NCBI GenBank assembly: GCA_021151805.1
Contig: JAGKWN010000092.1
Span: forward strand, 1 to 17,610
Reading direction: 5' to 3'
DNA: 17,610 nt
From: Cytophagaceae bacterium
GTDB taxonomy: Bacteria > Bacteroidota > Bacteroidia > Cytophagales > Cytophagaceae
In this document: positions 16,682 to 17,610 of the stretch, one piece after another
Layout of the letters: every line of letters begins with the position of its first letter
Numbering within the stretch: position 1 is the stretch's first letter
The notes under the pieces: generated by a model
Seen by the model: the letters and a program-made list of their open reading frames with translations, nothing else
Database searches by the model: none
Told to the model about the DNA's origin: nothing
Position numbers and translations under genes: made by a program

Positions 16682-17589
16682 TTGTACTTTGTGCAAAGTA
16701 TGTCAAAATTACAATTACATCTGGTGTTGTTACAAAATACAGTGGTATTGGGAAAGTTGATTTCAGGATCAGAGATTGTGCCTATCATACCTCCGTTCAT
16801 ACACCATCCTCTGAATATTTCTCCTTTGGAAGTTACCACTAATTGTTCTAGTCCTGCAGTACAATTCCAGCCTCTCCAGTTGTTTTCAAAAGAAGAAAGG
16901 AAATGGGTGCAAGAGTAATTTTCTCTCCGGCCATCAGCAAATTCCTTTGTCATTTCGCCTCTGTAATATTCGTGTTGTATATTCGTGGATACAAGAGATT
17001 TAAACTCATCGCCATTAAGAATTTTTAATTGCGCTTCAGTGTATGGAAAAATAGATCCATTTAAATTATATAGCAGGGGCTGGGTAGATATAGTTACAAA
17101 ACAATTCTGTACAATCTGATGAGTGAATTCAATACATTTATCGAACTGATCCGGCAACATCATTACATTCACATGTGTTTGTACAGATTGATGCAATGTA
17201 TGAATGATAGAAAGAAAATGTTCCGGATCTGCATGTTCCGGATGAAAGCTTAGATTTACACGACTAAGGTAAGGTAGGATTTTTTGCCACCATGTGGTTG
17301 TTCTGGATCCATTTGAAATAAGACTCACTGCTACTCCTGAAGTATGTAAATACTTGCACAGAGTGATCAGGTCTTTCCACATAGTAGTTTCACCTCCGGT
17401 AAACTCAATAACAATTTTTTTGTTTTTATAATGTTTGATCAGCTTGTCACAAAATACAATTGCTTGTTCTATTTCCATCCATTTCTGTGAACCATCGTGA
17501 AGATAAGATGGACAATATGAGCAACTATAATTGCATGTAGATCAGTCATCAGAAGACCTGATAGGTCTTTTGAATGCATCTTTAATCAT
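16678..17589 (-). pseudogene. Radical SAM protein gene interrupted by an in-frame TGA
   Basis: The longest uninterrupted ATG frame is 16678-17478 (266 residues), but it lacks the Fe-S site. Reading upstream in the same frame, the codons for CNYSCSYC (cysteines at 17535-17533, 17523-17521, 17514-17512) give the CxxxCxxC motif that binds the SAM-cleaving 4Fe-4S cluster, followed by PSYLHDGSQKW and the rest of the protein. A TGA at 17544-17542 lies two codons before the first cysteine, and no start codon lies between them. Further upstream the frame reopens to an ATG at 17589 (MIKDAFKRPIRSSDD). The body keeps the GGE motif (TGGETT) and a C-terminal cluster of about seven cysteines (WNC, GWC, then FCNNTRCNCNFDILC) resembling SPASM-type auxiliary clusters. 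The enzyme was therefore probably a peptide- or small-molecule-modifying radical SAM protein; the substrate is unknown. Likely inactive unless the TGA is read through or is a sequence error. Confidence 0.7.
17553..17569. repeat. Perfect 7-bp palindrome in the 5' part of the radical SAM gene
   Basis: AAGACCT (17553-17559) and AGGTCTT (17563-17569) pair around a GAT loop, followed on the plus strand by more T (17570-17571). It lies 8 nt upstream (gene sense) of the TGA that interrupts the radical SAM frame. A second, mutually exclusive pairing exists on the minus strand, ATCAG with CTGAT around GTCTT. It resembles intergenic ACCTGAYAGGT hairpins that I recall as frequent in Bacteroidota genomes; that link is not proven. 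Confidence 0.5.
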
Positions 17590-17610
17590 TACGTTAAATA
17601 AATATATTTA

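Noticed and set aside
17521..17544. TGA at 17542-17544 as a selenocysteine codon
   Set aside because: The position two residues before the Cys motif is not a known Sec site. The hairpin downstream (GCAA/TTGC, 4 bp) is too weak and lacks the expected bacterial SECIS loop, and no selenocysteine machinery is in view.
1..17610. CRISPR array, tRNA, rRNA, IS or phage elements
   Set aside because: No spaced direct repeats of the right size, no cloverleaf-like segments, and no transposase, integrase or phage gene was found on either strand.

Overview
The window looks like chromosomal DNA of a free-living Bacteroidota bacterium, most likely of the Cytophaga type. This is an inference from the AT-leaning composition, start codons that mostly lack Shine-Dalgarno sequences, and a gene set typical of that phylum: a giant thioester alpha-2-macroglobulin lipoprotein paired with PBP1C, rsmG, an ECF-type sigma factor, tgt and an LptF/LptG permease. 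I see no rRNA, tRNA, CRISPR array, transposase or phage gene.

Layout. (1) Bases 1-3900, plus strand, are visibly more AT-rich and made of poorly known genes: the 3' end of an unidentified gene, a secreted or anchored protein with a duplicated module (188-757), a large membrane-bound M48 zinc metallopeptidase (889-2943), and two small multi-pass membrane proteins. (2) Bases 4025-14224, minus strand, form one block of five co-oriented genes, read from right to left: family 2 glycosyltransferase, sigma factor, rsmG, alpha-2-macroglobulin (yfhM-like), pbpC. Gaps between them are an overlap of 10, then 21, 62 and 5 nt, so much of the block is probably co-transcribed. (3) Bases 14338-16557, plus strand, hold tgt and an lptF/lptG-type permease 9 nt downstream, divergent from the block. 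(4) Bases 16678-17589, minus strand, hold a radical SAM gene whose reading frame is cut by an in-frame TGA just before its Fe-S cysteine motif.

How the genes fit together. The alpha-2-macroglobulin and PBP1C pair is the conserved bacterial arrangement in which a thioester protease trap is linked to a peptidoglycan synthase, a plausible envelope defence and repair unit. LptF/LptG serves LPS transport. RsmG and Tgt modify 16S rRNA and tRNA respectively.

Most interesting observations. The Tgt protein lacks all four canonical zinc ligands while keeping both catalytic aspartates. The radical SAM gene is interrupted, with a perfect 7-bp palindrome immediately upstream of the stop. Degenerate 7-bp-period tandem repeats occupy both convergent gene junctions and run into the stop codons of the minus-strand genes. 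I found no convincing multi-gene novel system.
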